A DNA stretch of 64,000 bases from Cohnella algarum (GCF_016937515.1 NZ_JAFHKM010000002.1:3405001-3469000), one strand, 5' to 3'; shown: positions 51,846 through 61,783, numbered from the stretch's first letter. Translations and numbers: made by a program. The notes: a model not told the origin generated them from the sequence alone.

Positions 51846-52443
51846 GGTTTCGTTCAAAGGAAACGAAGTGTTCGAAAAATGGATCCGCTACGTCGATCTC
51901 GTGTTCAAGTACAGCCAGAAGGACAAGCTGACGACGGATTACGCGACGCAGGTCGCCAATTTCGCGTCCGGCAAGGCGGCGATGATTCAGCAGGGCAACT
52001 GGATTCAAGGCGACATCGACAAGGTGGCGCAACTGAACCTAGGCATGATGCCGATTCCGATCGACGACGGCGGCAAGGAGCGCATTTACACCGGTCCGGC
52101 GAATTTCTGGATCGTCAACGGCAAGTCCGAGCATCCGGAAGAAGCGAAAGCGTTCCTGAACTGGCTCGTCTCCTCCGAAACCGGCAAAACATATTTGGTT
52201 CGGGATTTCAAGTTCATCCCCGCGCTCGTCACGATTCCGGCGACGGAGGCCGACATCGGCCAGCTCGGCGCGGCGGTATCGCAGCAGGCCAAGGAAGCGG
52301 GCGGCTGGCATTGGGGGCGCTATCCGGACGGCGTCATCCAGGGCTGGGGAGCCGCGATGCAGGAATACCAGGGAGGCCGGATCGACAAGGATCAGCTGTT
52401 CGACAAGCTCGATCAGGCCGTGAAGGAAATCGTGCGGAAATAG
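51838..52443 (+). pseudogene. Extracellular solute-binding protein, 3' fragment
   Basis: From VSFKGNEVFEKWIRYVDLVF to the stop at 52443, about 200 residues match the C-terminal half of a family 1 sugar-binding protein (GKAAMIQQGNWIQGDI, IYTGPANFWIVNGKSEHPEEAKAFLNWL, DQLFDKLDQAVKEIV). Signal peptide, lipobox and N-terminal lobe are absent. No start or ribosome-binding site is present. It directly abuts the yesN remnant on the opposite strand, so one deletion probably removed the start of both genes. Confidence 0.82.
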
Positions 52444-52517
52444 GCGGCAACCGATCGACCGCCGAAGTCTCAACCGGCGGGGCGCCAAAGGCCGGAACGT
52501 TAATCGACCAAGCATCG

Positions 52518-52541
52518 ACCGCCGGGGCCTCGCCCGGCGGT
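52518..52541 (+). terminator. Hairpin after the solute-binding protein fragment
   Basis: ACCGCCGGG (52518-52526) pairs with CCCGGCGGT (52533-52541), followed by TGTT only. A weak intrinsic terminator at best. Confidence 0.5.
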
Positions 52542-52637
52542 TGTTATCGTTCCTTTCTTGCAATGGCCCCGGGCCGGCTGACGCTGCAGGGCGCCGTCCG
52601 GACGCCCCGGGAGAGAATTCGGTGCGTGCGAGCGCAA

Positions 52638-52671
52638 TCCTGTACGTACAAGTTTCAAGTTATGCTATAAT
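52638..52671 (+). promoter_or_regulatory. araR promoter with AraR-like operator
   Basis: TGTACGTACAAGT (52641-52653) matches the centre of the AraR operator ATTTGTACGTACAAAT. A TATAAT -10 lies at 52666-52671. The operator covers the -35 zone, indicating autorepression of araR. Confidence 0.75.
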
Positions 52672-52701
52672 GGAAGAAAAAGCTTTTCGAGGTGAATCGG
52701 T

Positions 52702-53805
52702 TTGAATTCGCAGTCTCCGAAATATATGCGGCTCAAAGAAGAGATCGTTTCCTGGATTGCCGGCGGGCGCTACCGTCCCGGAGACAAGCTGCCTTCGGAG
52801 AACGAGCTGTCCGAGCAGTTCGGGCTCAGCCGCCAAACGGTTCGCCAATCGATCGGGGAGCTTGTGCAGGAAGGCTGGCTGTCCCGCGAGCAAGGGAAAG
52901 GAACGTTCGTCGCCCGGCTGTCCGGAGAACGGAGAAACGCGGGCGCGAACCGGACGGTCGGCCTGATTACGACTTACATTTCGGATTATATCTTTCCGTC
53001 GATCGTCCGAGGGGTGGAAAGCGCCTTGAAGGATCGGGGCTACCGGCTGCTGCTGTCCAGCACGGACAACCGGAAGGACCGCGAGCGGGAAAGCCTGGAA
53101 ATGATGCTCGGGCAAGGGGTGTGCGGGCTGATCGTCGAGCCGACGCGAAGCGCGGAGGGCAATCCGAATTTCGACGCCTACATGGCGCTCGAATATCACG
53201 GCATTCCTTTGCTGATGATCAACGAAAGCTATCCCGACCTCGATTTCCCTTGCGTCAAGCTCGACGACGAAGCGGGAGGAAGGCTTGCGACCGAGCATTT
53301 GCTGGAGCTCGGGCATCGCCGGGTGGCGGGATTTTTCAAAACGGACGATCTGCAGGGAAGCCGCCGGCTGAAGGGCTTTTTGCAGGCGCACCGCGAGCGC
53401 AGGCTGGCGGTCGAGCCCGGCATGCTCGTCCGTTACGAGACCGAGCGGAAGGAGGAGCGGCCGCAAGCGGCGCTGCGCGAGCTGCTGGCGATGCCGAACC
53501 GGCCGACGGCCATCGTTTGCTACAACGATCAGCTGGCCGTGGCGCTGCTCGACGCGGTGCGGGAAGCCGGCTTGCGCGTCCCCGAAGATTTGTCGATCGT
53601 CGGATTCGACGATTCGTTTTTGGCGACGGCGACGGAAATCAAGCTGACGACGGTGGCGCACCCGAAGGCGGAAATGGGGAAGACGGCGGCAGGCATGCTC
53701 ATCTCGATGCTCGAAGGCGAATCGCCGCCCGGGGGAGCGGCGAACGTTTTTCCGCCCCGTCTCGTCGTCCGGCAGTCGACGGCCGCCGTTCCGGCCGAAA
53801 CGTGA
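52702..53805 (+). CDS. araR: Arabinose-responsive repressor AraR
   Basis: A 367-residue GntR/LacI hybrid. Residues 1-70 form a GntR winged helix (YRPGDKLPSENELSEQFGLSRQTVRQ, GKGTFVARL). The rest is a LacI-type sugar-binding domain (VGLITTYISDYIFPSIVRGVE, CVKLDDEAGGRLATEHLLELGH, SIVGFDDSF). This fusion is characteristic of AraR, which leaves its operators when L-arabinose binds. The TTG start is 7 nt after GAGGTG. araD and araB follow on the same strand behind a second operator. Confidence 0.93.
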   Translation: MNSQSPKYMRLKEEIVSWIAGGRYRPGDKLPSENELSEQFGLSRQTVRQSIGELVQEGWLSREQGKGTFVARLSGERRNAGANRTVGLITTYISDYIFPSIVRGVESALKDRGYRLLLSSTDNRKDRERESLEMMLGQGVCGLIVEPTRSAEGNPNFDAYMALEYHGIPLLMINESYPDLDFPCVKLDDEAGGRLATEHLLELGHRRVAGFFKTDDLQGSRRLKGFLQAHRERRLAVEPGMLVRYETERKEERPQAALRELLAMPNRPTAIVCYNDQLAVALLDAVREAGLRVPEDLSIVGFDDSFLATATEIKLTTVAHPKAEMGKTAAGMLISMLEGESPPGGAANVFPPRLVVRQSTAAVPAET

Positions 53806-53829
53806 CCGAAGCCGTTTTGGCTTTCCCTC

Positions 53830-53859
53830 TCGACACACATGTACGTACAAGTGTATAAT
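53830..53859 (+). promoter_or_regulatory. araDB promoter with AraR-like operator
   Basis: TCGACA (53830-53835), an 18-bp spacer, and TATAAT (53854-53859). The spacer carries ATGTACGTACAAGT, the same core as upstream of araR, so AraR would block RNA polymerase here. Confidence 0.78.
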
Positions 53860-53967
53860 GAAGGCATCAACCATAGGAGCACTTATCGTACAACTTTAAC
53901 AGTCGGACGGAGATGGCCGGAGAAAGGCTCCGGCAAAGGCTCCGTCGGCCGGAAAGGGTGAAACCGC

Positions 53968-54675
53968 TTGCTGGAACCGTTGAAAGAAAGCGTTTGCAAA
54001 GCGAACAAGGCGCTGCCGGGGTACGGGCTTGTCACGTTTACATGGGGCAATGTCAGCGGCTTCGACCGCGACAGCGGCCTGATGGTCATCAAGCCGAGCG
54101 GGGTGGCTTACGAGGATCTGACGCCGGAGCAAATGGTCGTCGTCGATCCGGACGGCAACGTCGTGGAGGGCAATCTCCGCCCGTCCTCGGATACGCCGAC
54201 GCACCTGGTGCTGTATCGAGAGTTTCCGGGGATCGGAGGCATCGTGCACACCCATTCGTCCTGGGCGACGATCTGGTCGCAGGCGGGCCAGGGCATTCCG
54301 GCGCTCGGGACGACGCACGGCGATTATTTTCACGGGACGATTCCCTGCACCCGGCCGATGACGGCGGAAGAAATCAAGGGCGAGTACGAGCGCGAGACGG
54401 GCAACGTCATCGTCGAGACGTTCCGGGGCCTCGATCCGAAAGCGGTTCCCGGCGTGCTCGTGTACAGCCACGCGCCGTTCGCGTGGGGCAAACATCCGAT
54501 GGACGCGCTGCGCAACGCCGTCGTGCTGGAGGAAGTGGCCAAGATGGCCTACCATACCCGGCAGTTGAACGGCGGCATTCCCTCGATGCAGCAGGAGCTG
54601 CTCGACAAGCACTATTTGCGCAAGCACGGGGCGTCCGCTTATTACGGGCAGCCGGGCAAGGAGGACGGACGATGA
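53968..54675 (+). CDS. araD: L-ribulose-5-phosphate 4-epimerase
   Basis: A 235-residue class II aldolase-like protein of normal length. Zn-binding and active-site motifs are [17 protein letters not shown] with the HxH pair, [15 protein letters not shown], and [11 protein letters not shown] with the third His. It converts L-ribulose-5-P to D-xylulose-5-P. The TTG start follows AAAGGGTGAAACCGC. Its stop overlaps the araB start (ATGA). Confidence 0.95.
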   Translation: MLEPLKESVCKANKALPGYGLVTFTWGNVSGFDRDSGLMVIKPSGVAYEDLTPEQMVVVDPDGNVVEGNLRPSSDTPTHLVLYREFPGIGGIVHTHSSWATIWSQAGQGIPALGTTHGDYFHGTIPCTRPMTAEEIKGEYERETGNVIVETFRGLDPKAVPGVLVYSHAPFAWGKHPMDALRNAVVLEEVAKMAYHTRQLNGGIPSMQQELLDKHYLRKHGASAYYGQPGKEDGR

Positions 54676-56354
54676 GCAAAAAATACGCGATAGGCGTCGA
54701 TTACGGGACGCAGTCGGGACGCGCGGTGCTGGTGGATTTGAGCAACGGCCATGAGGTGGCCGACCATGTGACGCCGTATCCGCACGGCGTCATCGACGAA
54801 AAGCTGCCGGGAACGGGCAAGGCGCTCGGGCACGACTGGGCGCTGCAGCATCCGGACGATTATATGGAAGTGCTGCGGCAATCGGTTCCGGCCGTGCTGC
54901 GGCAATCCGGCGTCGCGGCGGACGACGTGATCGGCCTCGGCATCGATTTTACGGCGTGCACGATGCTGCCGATCGACGAGGCGGGCGTGCCGCTGTGTCT
55001 GAAGCCCGAGTGGCAAGACAATCCCCACGGCTGGGTCAAGCTGTGGAAGCACCATGCGGCGCAGGACGAGGCGGACCGGCTGAACGCGATCGCGGCGGAG
55101 CGCGGGGAAAAGTTTCTGCCCCGGTACGGCGGCAAAATTTCGTCCGAGTGGATGATTGCGAAAGTTTGGCAGATTTTGAACGAGGCGCCCGCCGTTTACG
55201 AAGCGGCCGACCGGTTCGCGGAAGCGACCGACTGGGTAATCTCGCAGCTGACCGGGAAGTTCGTTCGCAACAGCTGCACCGCCGGATACAAGTCGATCTG
55301 GCATAAGCGGGACGGCTACCCGAGCCGCGAGTTTTTCAAGGCGCTCGACCCGCGGCTCGAGCTGTTGACGGAAACGAAGCTGCGCGGGGAAATCGTGCCG
55401 CTCGGCACGAAGGCGGGCGAAATTACGCCGGCGATGGCGGAGCTGACGGGACTCAGGGCGGGAACGGCGGTCGCCGTCGGCAACGTCGACGCGCATGCCG
55501 CCGTGCCGGGGGTCGGCGTCACGGACGAAGGCAAGCTGGTGATGGCGATGGGGACGTCGATCTGCCATATGCTGCTCGGCACGAAGGAAGTCGAAGTGGA
55601 AGGCATGTGCGGCGTCGTCGAGGACGGCATCATCCCGGGGTATATGGGCTACGAAGCCGGACAGTCCGCGGTGGGCGATATTTTCGAATGGTTCGTCGAG
55701 GAAGCGGTGCCGGCGTACGTGAAGGAAGCGGCGGACAAGGAAGGCGTCGGCGTGCATCAATGGCTGACGGAACGGGCGGCCGCTTACAAGCCGGGCCAAT
55801 CGGGCCTTGTGGCGCTCGACTGGTGGAACGGCAACCGGTCGGTGCTGGTCGACACAAACCTGACGGGCGTCATGGTCGGCTATACGCTGCTGACGAAGCC
55901 GGAGGAGGTTTACCGCGCGCTGCTGGAGGCGACGGCATACGGAACGCGGGCGATCATCGACGCGTTCCACGGGAGCGGCGTGCCGGTGCGCGAGGTGTAC
56001 GCGTGCGGCGGCCTGCCGCAGAAAAACCGCCTCCTGATGCAAATTTACGCGGACGTGACGAACCGCGAGATCAAGATCGCGGACTCGAAGCAGACGCCGG
56101 CGGTCGGGGCGGCGATGTTCGGCGCGGTGGCGGCCGGCAGCGCGAAGGGCGGCTACGACAGCATCGTGGACGCGGCGAAAGCGATGGCGCGGGTACGGGA
56201 AGAGACGTTCAAGCCGATTCCGGAGAACGTCGCGGTGTACGAGCGGCTGTATCGGGAATACCGCAAGCTGCACGACTATTTCGGCCGCGGGGAAAACGAC
56301 GTGATGAAGCGGCTGAAGGCGCTGAAGGACGAGGTTACGCCGTCGGCGCATTAA
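54672..56354 (+). CDS. araB: Ribulokinase
   Basis: A 560-residue FGGY kinase. [22 protein letters not shown] is the phosphate-binding N-terminus, [13 protein letters not shown] and [18 protein letters not shown] are typical of AraB, and [11 protein letters not shown] with [19 protein letters not shown] is the C-terminal ATP-binding signature. It phosphorylates L-ribulose before AraD. No L-arabinose isomerase gene (araA) is in the window, so the pathway must be completed elsewhere. A terminator follows at 56396. Confidence 0.96.
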   Translation: MSKKYAIGVDYGTQSGRAVLVDLSNGHEVADHVTPYPHGVIDEKLPGTGKALGHDWALQHPDDYMEVLRQSVPAVLRQSGVAADDVIGLGIDFTACTMLPIDEAGVPLCLKPEWQDNPHGWVKLWKHHAAQDEADRLNAIAAERGEKFLPRYGGKISSEWMIAKVWQILNEAPAVYEAADRFAEATDWVISQLTGKFVRNSCTAGYKSIWHKRDGYPSREFFKALDPRLELLTETKLRGEIVPLGTKAGEITPAMAELTGLRAGTAVAVGNVDAHAAVPGVGVTDEGKLVMAMGTSICHMLLGTKEVEVEGMCGVVEDGIIPGYMGYEAGQSAVGDIFEWFVEEAVPAYVKEAADKEGVGVHQWLTERAAAYKPGQSGLVALDWWNGNRSVLVDTNLTGVMVGYTLLTKPEEVYRALLEATAYGTRAIIDAFHGSGVPVREVYACGGLPQKNRLLMQIYADVTNREIKIADSKQTPAVGAAMFGAVAAGSAKGGYDSIVDAAKAMARVREETFKPIPENVAVYERLYREYRKLHDYFGRGENDVMKRLKALKDEVTPSAH

Positions 56355-56395
56355 AAGCCTGCGCCGGGACAACTCGCGGCGCAAGCAATAAGGCG

Positions 56396-56431
56396 GGACG
56401 AAGCGGGCAATCGGCTCGCTTCGTCCTTTTT
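56396..56431. terminator. Terminator between araB and the FAD oxidoreductase gene
   Basis: GGACGAAGCGGGC (56396-56408) pairs with GCTCGCTTCGTCC (56414-56426) and is followed by five T. It overlaps the stop codon of the convergent gene. Confidence 0.88.
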
Positions 56432-57658
56432 ATCGATCCAACCGCACGGCGCGGGCGGCGGCGGAACCGCCCTTCCTTCCGAGCACGGAATCGAGGATGA
56501 TCCGCGAAGCGATGGCGCTGTATACGGTGCCGTTTCCGCCGTATCCGAGCGCGCAGTAGCGGCCCGGGCGCAGCGGATCCTCGCCCAGCCAGGGCAGGCC
56601 GTCCTCGGATTCCCCGAACGTGCCGCACCACTCGTAGGCGACCGCGAGCTCCTTCTCCCAACCGGGAAACAGCCGTTTCAGCTCGGCCAGCAAGCGCCGG
56701 GATCGCTGCCCGAGCTCGCTTTTCGTCATAACCGGCCTGCGAATCGGCTCGTCCAGTCCGCCGGCGATAATCCGATTGTCCGGCGTCGTTCGAATGTACA
56801 AATAAGGCCGCGCCGTCTCCCACAGCAGATAGCGCCCGTGCCAGCCGGCGAGGGAAGGCAGCGGCTCGGTCGCGATGACGTAGGATCGGGTCAGCTTCGC
56901 TTTGACCCACTCGTTGCCGGCTTCTTCGGGAGTATACCCGACCGCGTAGATCAGATGCTCCGTCTCGATCGTGCCCGAGCCCGTTTCGACGACGAACTTT
57001 CCTTTCTCCCCGGCAACGGACAGCATCGGCGTATGCTCGTGAATGACCAGCCCATGGGCGGCGGCGTCTTCGGCCAAGGCGGTGACGAAAAAGTACGGGT
57101 TGATTTCCCCGTCGCCGTGCGTGACGATCGCGGCGGGTTTGCGGAACGGGAATTCGCGTTCGATGCGGTTTCCGTCCCACCATTCGACTCCGAAATCGTG
57201 GCGGTCGAGCAGCTCGTATTCGTCCCGGAGCTTTTGAACGTCGGCTTCGACGCTGGCGAAATACAGGCTCGATCTCCGTTTGAACCCGACATCCCGGGGA
57301 GGGCTTCCGCCGTAAGGCACAGCCGCTCCACCGCCTGTTTGCATTCCCGGTAAAAAGCGACCGCCTCCCTCTCCCCGATTTGCCTCGAAAGCTCCGTCAG
57401 CGGCGTGTCGTTGGCGTATTGGAGCAGCCCGGTATTGGCCGAAGAGCTGCCGGATGCGATTTTTCCCCGGTCGATGACGATGGCGTCGATCCCGTTTCTC
57501 GCGAGCAGATGCCCGCACAAAATGCCGGTCATGCCGCCGCCGACGATAAGCGCCTTGCATGCCGCGGAACCTTCCAATGCCGGATAAGCCGGAGTATTCG
57601 GCCGGGTCGCCGGCCAATACAGCGAGCCGTAATGCAGCGTCAATTGGGTCCCCTCCAT
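56430..57658 (-). pseudogene. FAD-dependent oxidoreductase (DadA/glycine oxidase-like), frameshifted
   Basis: The N-terminal frame, from about 57658, holds the FAD-binding motif KALIVGGGMTGILCGHLLA and SANTGLLQYANDTPL. It breaks near 57292-57305 in a plus-strand CCCGGGGAGGG context. Adding one C restores the continuous sequence LPRDVGFKRRSSLYFAS. The second frame then runs to 56430 with WWDGNRIEREFPF, HGDGEINPYFF and the C-terminal GYGGNGTVYSAIASRII of DAO-type enzymes. The start is uncertain because no good ribosome-binding site is seen; MEGTQLTLHYGSLYW fits family N-termini. Substrate unknown, probably an amine or amino acid. Confidence 0.85.
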
Positions 57659-57764
57659 CGGATTCGCGTAGATTAAAGTATGCTCCAATCCGTTGTCGGG
57701 CTTTCTCTCGTCCCGGCTTTCGTCTACAATAAAGGACAGACTATGGAGAGAGGCGAGAGCAGAC

Positions 57765-59567
57765 ATGGATGGGAGAATGCTTGGCGATTCGTCGCCGTTT
57801 GGCTGGGGCGGCTACGGCGCTTCCCGGGAACGGAACGATCGCCGGTGGAAGCGGCTCGATTTTCTTTTAATTGCCATTTTAACTCTTTTTGCCGCTTTGA
57901 CTTCATTAATCGATCTCGGCAACCGCTCGGCGGCCCAAACGTTTTGGAAGCCCGGCTCGGCCGGCGAAGGCTTTATCGTCGATTTCGGAGACGTTCGGAA
58001 GGTAGACCGCATCAATTTGTACGAAGGACCCGGAGCGACCGGGGAGAGCAAAATCGAATCCTCGGCCGACGGGACGAACTGGGAACCGTACTTAACCGTC
58101 GAGCATAAAACGAACCGCGTGTTCACGTGGAAGCACGAGGACAAATCGGTCGAAGCCCGCTACATGCGATTTACGACGGTGAGGACGGGGTTCCGGCTGT
58201 ACGAAGCCGGCTTTTTCGCGAAAGAGAACGAAACCCCTCTCGCGATCGCCGGAATCACGCCGCTCGAAAGCGCAAACCCGGATGCCGAGGGCAGCGGCGA
58301 TCTCGTGTTCGACGAGCAGTCCGAGGTGCCTTACCGTCCCGACTACCGCAACGGCATGTACTTCGACGAAATTTATCACGGGCGGACGGCTTATGAATTT
58401 ATCGAGCAAATGGAACCCTATGAAAATACGCACCCTCCGCTCGGAAAATGGCTTCTTTCGTGGGGGGTCGAATGGTTCGGCATGACCCCGTACGGCTGGC
58501 GGTTTATGGCCGCGATTTGCGGAACCGCCATGGTGCCGTTGTTTTATGCCGTCGCCAAGGGCATGTTCGGACGGACGCGTTACGCTTTTTTGGCTACGCT
58601 GCTGCTTGTGCTGGAAGGATTTCGCCTCGTCCACTCGCGGATGGCCAACGTCGATATTTTCGGCGTCACGTTCACCATCGCCATGTATTATGCCATGTAC
58701 CGGTTCGGCCAATCGGCCTGGCGGGGCGGACGCATCGCGCCTTCGGTCGGCTGGCTGGCCTTGTCCGGCTTCTTCTTCGGCTGCGCCGCGTCGGTCAAAT
58801 GGAACTATCTGTACGGGGGAGCCGGGCTTGCCATTTTGTTCGCATTCGCGCTTTACCGGCGCTGGCGGGAACACCGTCTGCAACGGGAGCGGGGCTACTT
58901 CAAGCGGCTTATGGCCGTCCTGCTCGCGGCGGTGCTGTTTTTCGTCGTCGTTCCGGTCGGCGTTTACGCGGTCTCTTACATCCCGTTCGTGAAGGCGACG
59001 AAGGCGGACGACGCGGTAAACGCGAAGGATCTGTGGCAATTCCAGAAAAACATGTACCACTACCACGAAGGGGTCAAGGAGGAGCATCCTTACTCGTCGA
59101 AGTGGTACACATGGCCGGAAATGCTGCGGCCCGTCTGGTATTACGGAGGCAAGGATCTGCCGGCCGGACAGGCCCAAAGCATCGCCGCGATCGGCAATCC
59201 GCTGATCTGGTGGATCGGACTGCTCGCCATGCTGGCCTCGTGGGCGATCGGCTTGGCGCGGCGGGACAAGGTCGTGCTGACGATCGCGGTCATGTATTTG
59301 TCTTTTTACGTGCCGTGGATGGTCGCTCCGCGAAGCATCACGTTCCTGTATCATTATTTCCCGATGGTGCCGCTGCTCATCTTGTCCATCGTCTGGATGC
59401 TCCGGTGGCTGGAGGACAATTTCGCGTTCGGGCGGAAAGCGACGGCGCTGACGGTCGGAGGAGCCGCCGTTTTGTTCGTCTGGTTTTACCCGGTGTTCAC
59501 CGGCATGACGATCAGCAGGGAATGGATGAACATCGCGCTTCGCTGGCTGCCGAGCTGGGGATTTTAG
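57765..59567 (+). CDS. Polyprenol-phosphate-mannose: protein O-mannosyltransferase (PMT family) with discoidin-like domain
   Basis: About 600 residues. After a first membrane helix (about 27-50) comes an F5/8C (discoidin)-like extracellular domain (about 55-150: FIVDFGDVRKVDRINLYEGPG, YMRFTTVRTGFRLYEAGFF). The GT39/PMT core follows, with the acidic motif YFDEIYHGRTAYEF, then THPPLGKWLLSWG and multiple helices. PMT enzymes transfer mannose from a lipid carrier to Ser/Thr of exported proteins. The next gene, 16 bp downstream, encodes the GT2 that would load the carrier. A discoidin-like insert in the first outer loop is unusual and may bind the acceptor. Confidence 0.9.
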   Translation: MDGRMLGDSSPFGWGGYGASRERNDRRWKRLDFLLIAILTLFAALTSLIDLGNRSAAQTFWKPGSAGEGFIVDFGDVRKVDRINLYEGPGATGESKIESSADGTNWEPYLTVEHKTNRVFTWKHEDKSVEARYMRFTTVRTGFRLYEAGFFAKENETPLAIAGITPLESANPDAEGSGDLVFDEQSEVPYRPDYRNGMYFDEIYHGRTAYEFIEQMEPYENTHPPLGKWLLSWGVEWFGMTPYGWRFMAAICGTAMVPLFYAVAKGMFGRTRYAFLATLLLVLEGFRLVHSRMANVDIFGVTFTIAMYYAMYRFGQSAWRGGRIAPSVGWLALSGFFFGCAASVKWNYLYGGAGLAILFAFALYRRWREHRLQRERGYFKRLMAVLLAAVLFFVVVPVGVYAVSYIPFVKATKADDAVNAKDLWQFQKNMYHYHEGVKEEHPYSSKWYTWPEMLRPVWYYGGKDLPAGQAQSIAAIGNPLIWWIGLLAMLASWAIGLARRDKVVLTIAVMYLSFYVPWMVAPRSITFLYHYFPMVPLLILSIVWMLRWLEDNFAFGRKATALTVGGAAVLFVWFYPVFTGMTISREWMNIALRWLPSWGF

Positions 59568-59583
59568 GGTTAGGGGTGTAATT

Positions 59584-60597
59584 ATGGGCCGTGCCGTTTT
59601 TCTATCGGTCGTCGTGCCGATGTACAACGAGGAAGAAGTCATTGAAACGACGTATCGGCGGATGACGCAGGCGTTGGAAAATTTGGGCGAAACGTACGAG
59701 CTGGTGTTCGTCAACGACGGGAGCCGGGACCGTACGGCGAACATCGTGCGCGACTTGGGGAAAAGCGACGACCGCGTGAAGCTGGTCGATTTCTCTCGCA
59801 ATTTCGGACACCAGATCGCGGTTACGGCCGGCATGGACTATGCTTCGGGCCGGGTCGTCGTCCTGATCGACGCCGATTTGCAGGACCCGCCGGAGCTGAT
59901 TCCGGACATGGTCGCCCTTTGGCGGCAGGGCTATGACGTCGTCTATGGAAAAAGAACCGTCCGCAAAGGCGAGTCATGGTTCAAAAAAACGACCGCGTCG
60001 CTGTTTTACCGGACGCTGCACGCGATGACTTCGGTCAGCATTCCGCTCGACACGGGAGACTTCCGCCTGATGGACCGGAAAGTGTGCGACGCGATCGGCA
60101 GCATGCGGGAGCGCAGCCGGTTCATTCGCGGAATGGTGAGCTGGGCCGGGTTTCGCCAGACGGCGCTGGAATACGTGCGCGAGGAGCGGTTCGCCGGCGA
60201 GACGAAATATCCGCTGAGGAAAATGATCCGCCTGTCGCTGGACGCGATTACGTCGTTCTCGACGAAGCCGCTGAAATTCGCCGGCATTCTCGGCTTCGTC
60301 ATGTCCGCGGCAGGGTTCGTTTATCTGATCGTCGTGCTTTGCCAGCGCATTTTTACGGATACGACGATTCAGGGCTGGACGTCGACGATCGTCATCAGCC
60401 TGCTGTTTCACGGCATTACGCTTTCGCTCTTGGGCGTGCTGGGCGAGTATATCGGCCGAACGTACGAAGAAGCGAAGCGGCGGCCGCTTTATTTGGTGGC
60501 GGATACGTTCAATCTGGAACGCGGAGAAGAGGAGAGCGACTCCGGCCGCGAACGGCGGCGGGAGGAAGAACCGGTCGGCCGCGGCATGCGGGATTAG
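59584..60597 (+). CDS. GT2 family glycosyltransferase (polyprenol-phosphate hexose synthase)
   Basis: A 337-residue protein. The GT-A domain has SVVVPMYNEEEVIE, FVNDGSRDRT and the metal-binding DADLQDPPELIP; DTGDFRLMDRKV follows. Two C-terminal membrane helices (about 230-285) match the DPM1/GtrB/YkcC group, which makes undecaprenyl-phosphate hexose on the inner face. Its pairing with the PMT gene indicates supply of the lipid-linked sugar. The last ~25 residues are a charged tail rich in Glu and Arg. Confidence 0.93.
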   Translation: MGRAVFLSVVVPMYNEEEVIETTYRRMTQALENLGETYELVFVNDGSRDRTANIVRDLGKSDDRVKLVDFSRNFGHQIAVTAGMDYASGRVVVLIDADLQDPPELIPDMVALWRQGYDVVYGKRTVRKGESWFKKTTASLFYRTLHAMTSVSIPLDTGDFRLMDRKVCDAIGSMRERSRFIRGMVSWAGFRQTALEYVREERFAGETKYPLRKMIRLSLDAITSFSTKPLKFAGILGFVMSAAGFVYLIVVLCQRIFTDTTIQGWTSTIVISLLFHGITLSLLGVLGEYIGRTYEEAKRRPLYLVADTFNLERGEEESDSGRERRREEEPVGRGMRD

Positions 60598-60621
60598 CCT
60601 AAGATCAGGAGGAGAACGGCG

Positions 60622-61656
60622 ATGTGCGAATGGTGCGGGCACGATCATGAAGACGAATTTCCCGCCGACGTCCCCCTTGTCGTAACGACGAGAGGCGGCC
60701 GGCCCGAAAACAGGCACCGGGGCCGAATCAGCGTCGTCCGGACGGACAGCGGCGAAGAGCTGGAGGCGTTCGGGGACACGAAGGCGAGAGCTTTTATCCG
60801 TTCGACGGGCAAGCCGATGCAGGCGATCGAACCGCTGCTGGGCGGCGTCGCGGAAGCTTTCGGCTGGGAGGACCGGCATTTGGCGATGCTGGCCGCCTCG
60901 CACCGGGGCCATCCGGCGCAGATGGCGGCGCTGGATGACATGCTGGCCAAGTCGGGCGTGCCCGAGGAGGCCTACGTATTCGGGGCGGGAGCGCCGATCA
61001 ACGTCCGGTCCCGCGACGAATGGGCGCGCGGCGGCGGCGCTCCGCGCAAAGCGTTTCACACGTGCGCCGGCAAGCATCTCGGCATGCTGGCCTGGTGCAA
61101 GCTGCAGGGCTGGCCGCTTGCCGGCTACGAGCGGCCGGAGCATCCCGCGCAGCGGCGGATCCTTCGCCGCGTGCGCGATTGGCTGGGCGCCGGCGAAGCG
61201 GAGACGGCGACAGGCAAGGACGGCTGCGGCCTGCCCGTCGTCGCCGTGCCGCTGTGGCGGGTGGCGCTCGGGTACGGGCGCCTCGCCTGCCCGGACGCGG
61301 CGCCGGACCGGGAGGCCGCCGAAGCCGTCGCAAAGGTGACGGCGGCGATGAACCGCTGTCCGGAGCTCGTGGAGGGAAGCGGCCGACTGGCCAGCCTGCT
61401 GCTCGCCGATCCGAACGTCGTCGCCAAAAGCGGCGCCCAGGGTTTGTTCGCCTTCGGGCTGCGCAAGGAGCGGATCGGCGTGGCGATCCACCTGTCCGAC
61501 GGCTCGGAAGCGTCTTGGGGGCCGATCGTCATTTCCCTGCTCGAACGGCTGGGCGGCGTTTCGGAAGCGACGATGGAGACGCTCCGCGAGCGGTTCCCCC
61601 GTTCGTTCGAGAACGATGCCGGAGCGGTTGCCGGAACGCGGGACGTCGTTTTTTAG
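60622..61656 (+). CDS. L-asparaginase II family (Rhizobium etli type) asparaginase
   Basis: A 344-residue protein of the PF06089 type, unrelated to the E. coli enzymes. RSTGKPMQA carries the Ser-x-x-Lys nucleophile pair, HTCAGKHLGML the Cys and Lys metal ligands, and GKDGCGLPVVAVP the third ligand Cys. The N-terminus MCEWCGHDHEDE is Cys/His-rich, as in family members. It hydrolyses Asn to Asp and ammonia in the cytoplasm. AGGAGGAGA precedes the ATG, 24 bp after the GT2 gene, so co-transcription is likely though the functional link is unclear. Confidence 0.92.
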   Translation: MCEWCGHDHEDEFPADVPLVVTTRGGRPENRHRGRISVVRTDSGEELEAFGDTKARAFIRSTGKPMQAIEPLLGGVAEAFGWEDRHLAMLAASHRGHPAQMAALDDMLAKSGVPEEAYVFGAGAPINVRSRDEWARGGGAPRKAFHTCAGKHLGMLAWCKLQGWPLAGYERPEHPAQRRILRRVRDWLGAGEAETATGKDGCGLPVVAVPLWRVALGYGRLACPDAAPDREAAEAVAKVTAAMNRCPELVEGSGRLASLLLADPNVVAKSGAQGLFAFGLRKERIGVAIHLSDGSEASWGPIVISLLERLGGVSEATMETLRERFPRSFENDAGAVAGTRDVVF

Positions 61657-61783
61657 ACGCTCTGCCGGGGTCGTCCATCGATTCGGCCGCACGCATAGGG
61701 CATCGTTCGTCCGGTACCGCCAGCACCGCGCGCACCTTTCCGGCGCGCGGTGTTTCGCGTCATGGGCACGGTCGGGCGCCATA

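Noticed and set aside
51049-52443. A single intact 464-residue protein covering this region
   Set aside because: Its first ~260 residues are antisense to the yesN remnant. Only the part after about 51838 has family similarity, so the long frame is a fusion artefact of the deletion junction.
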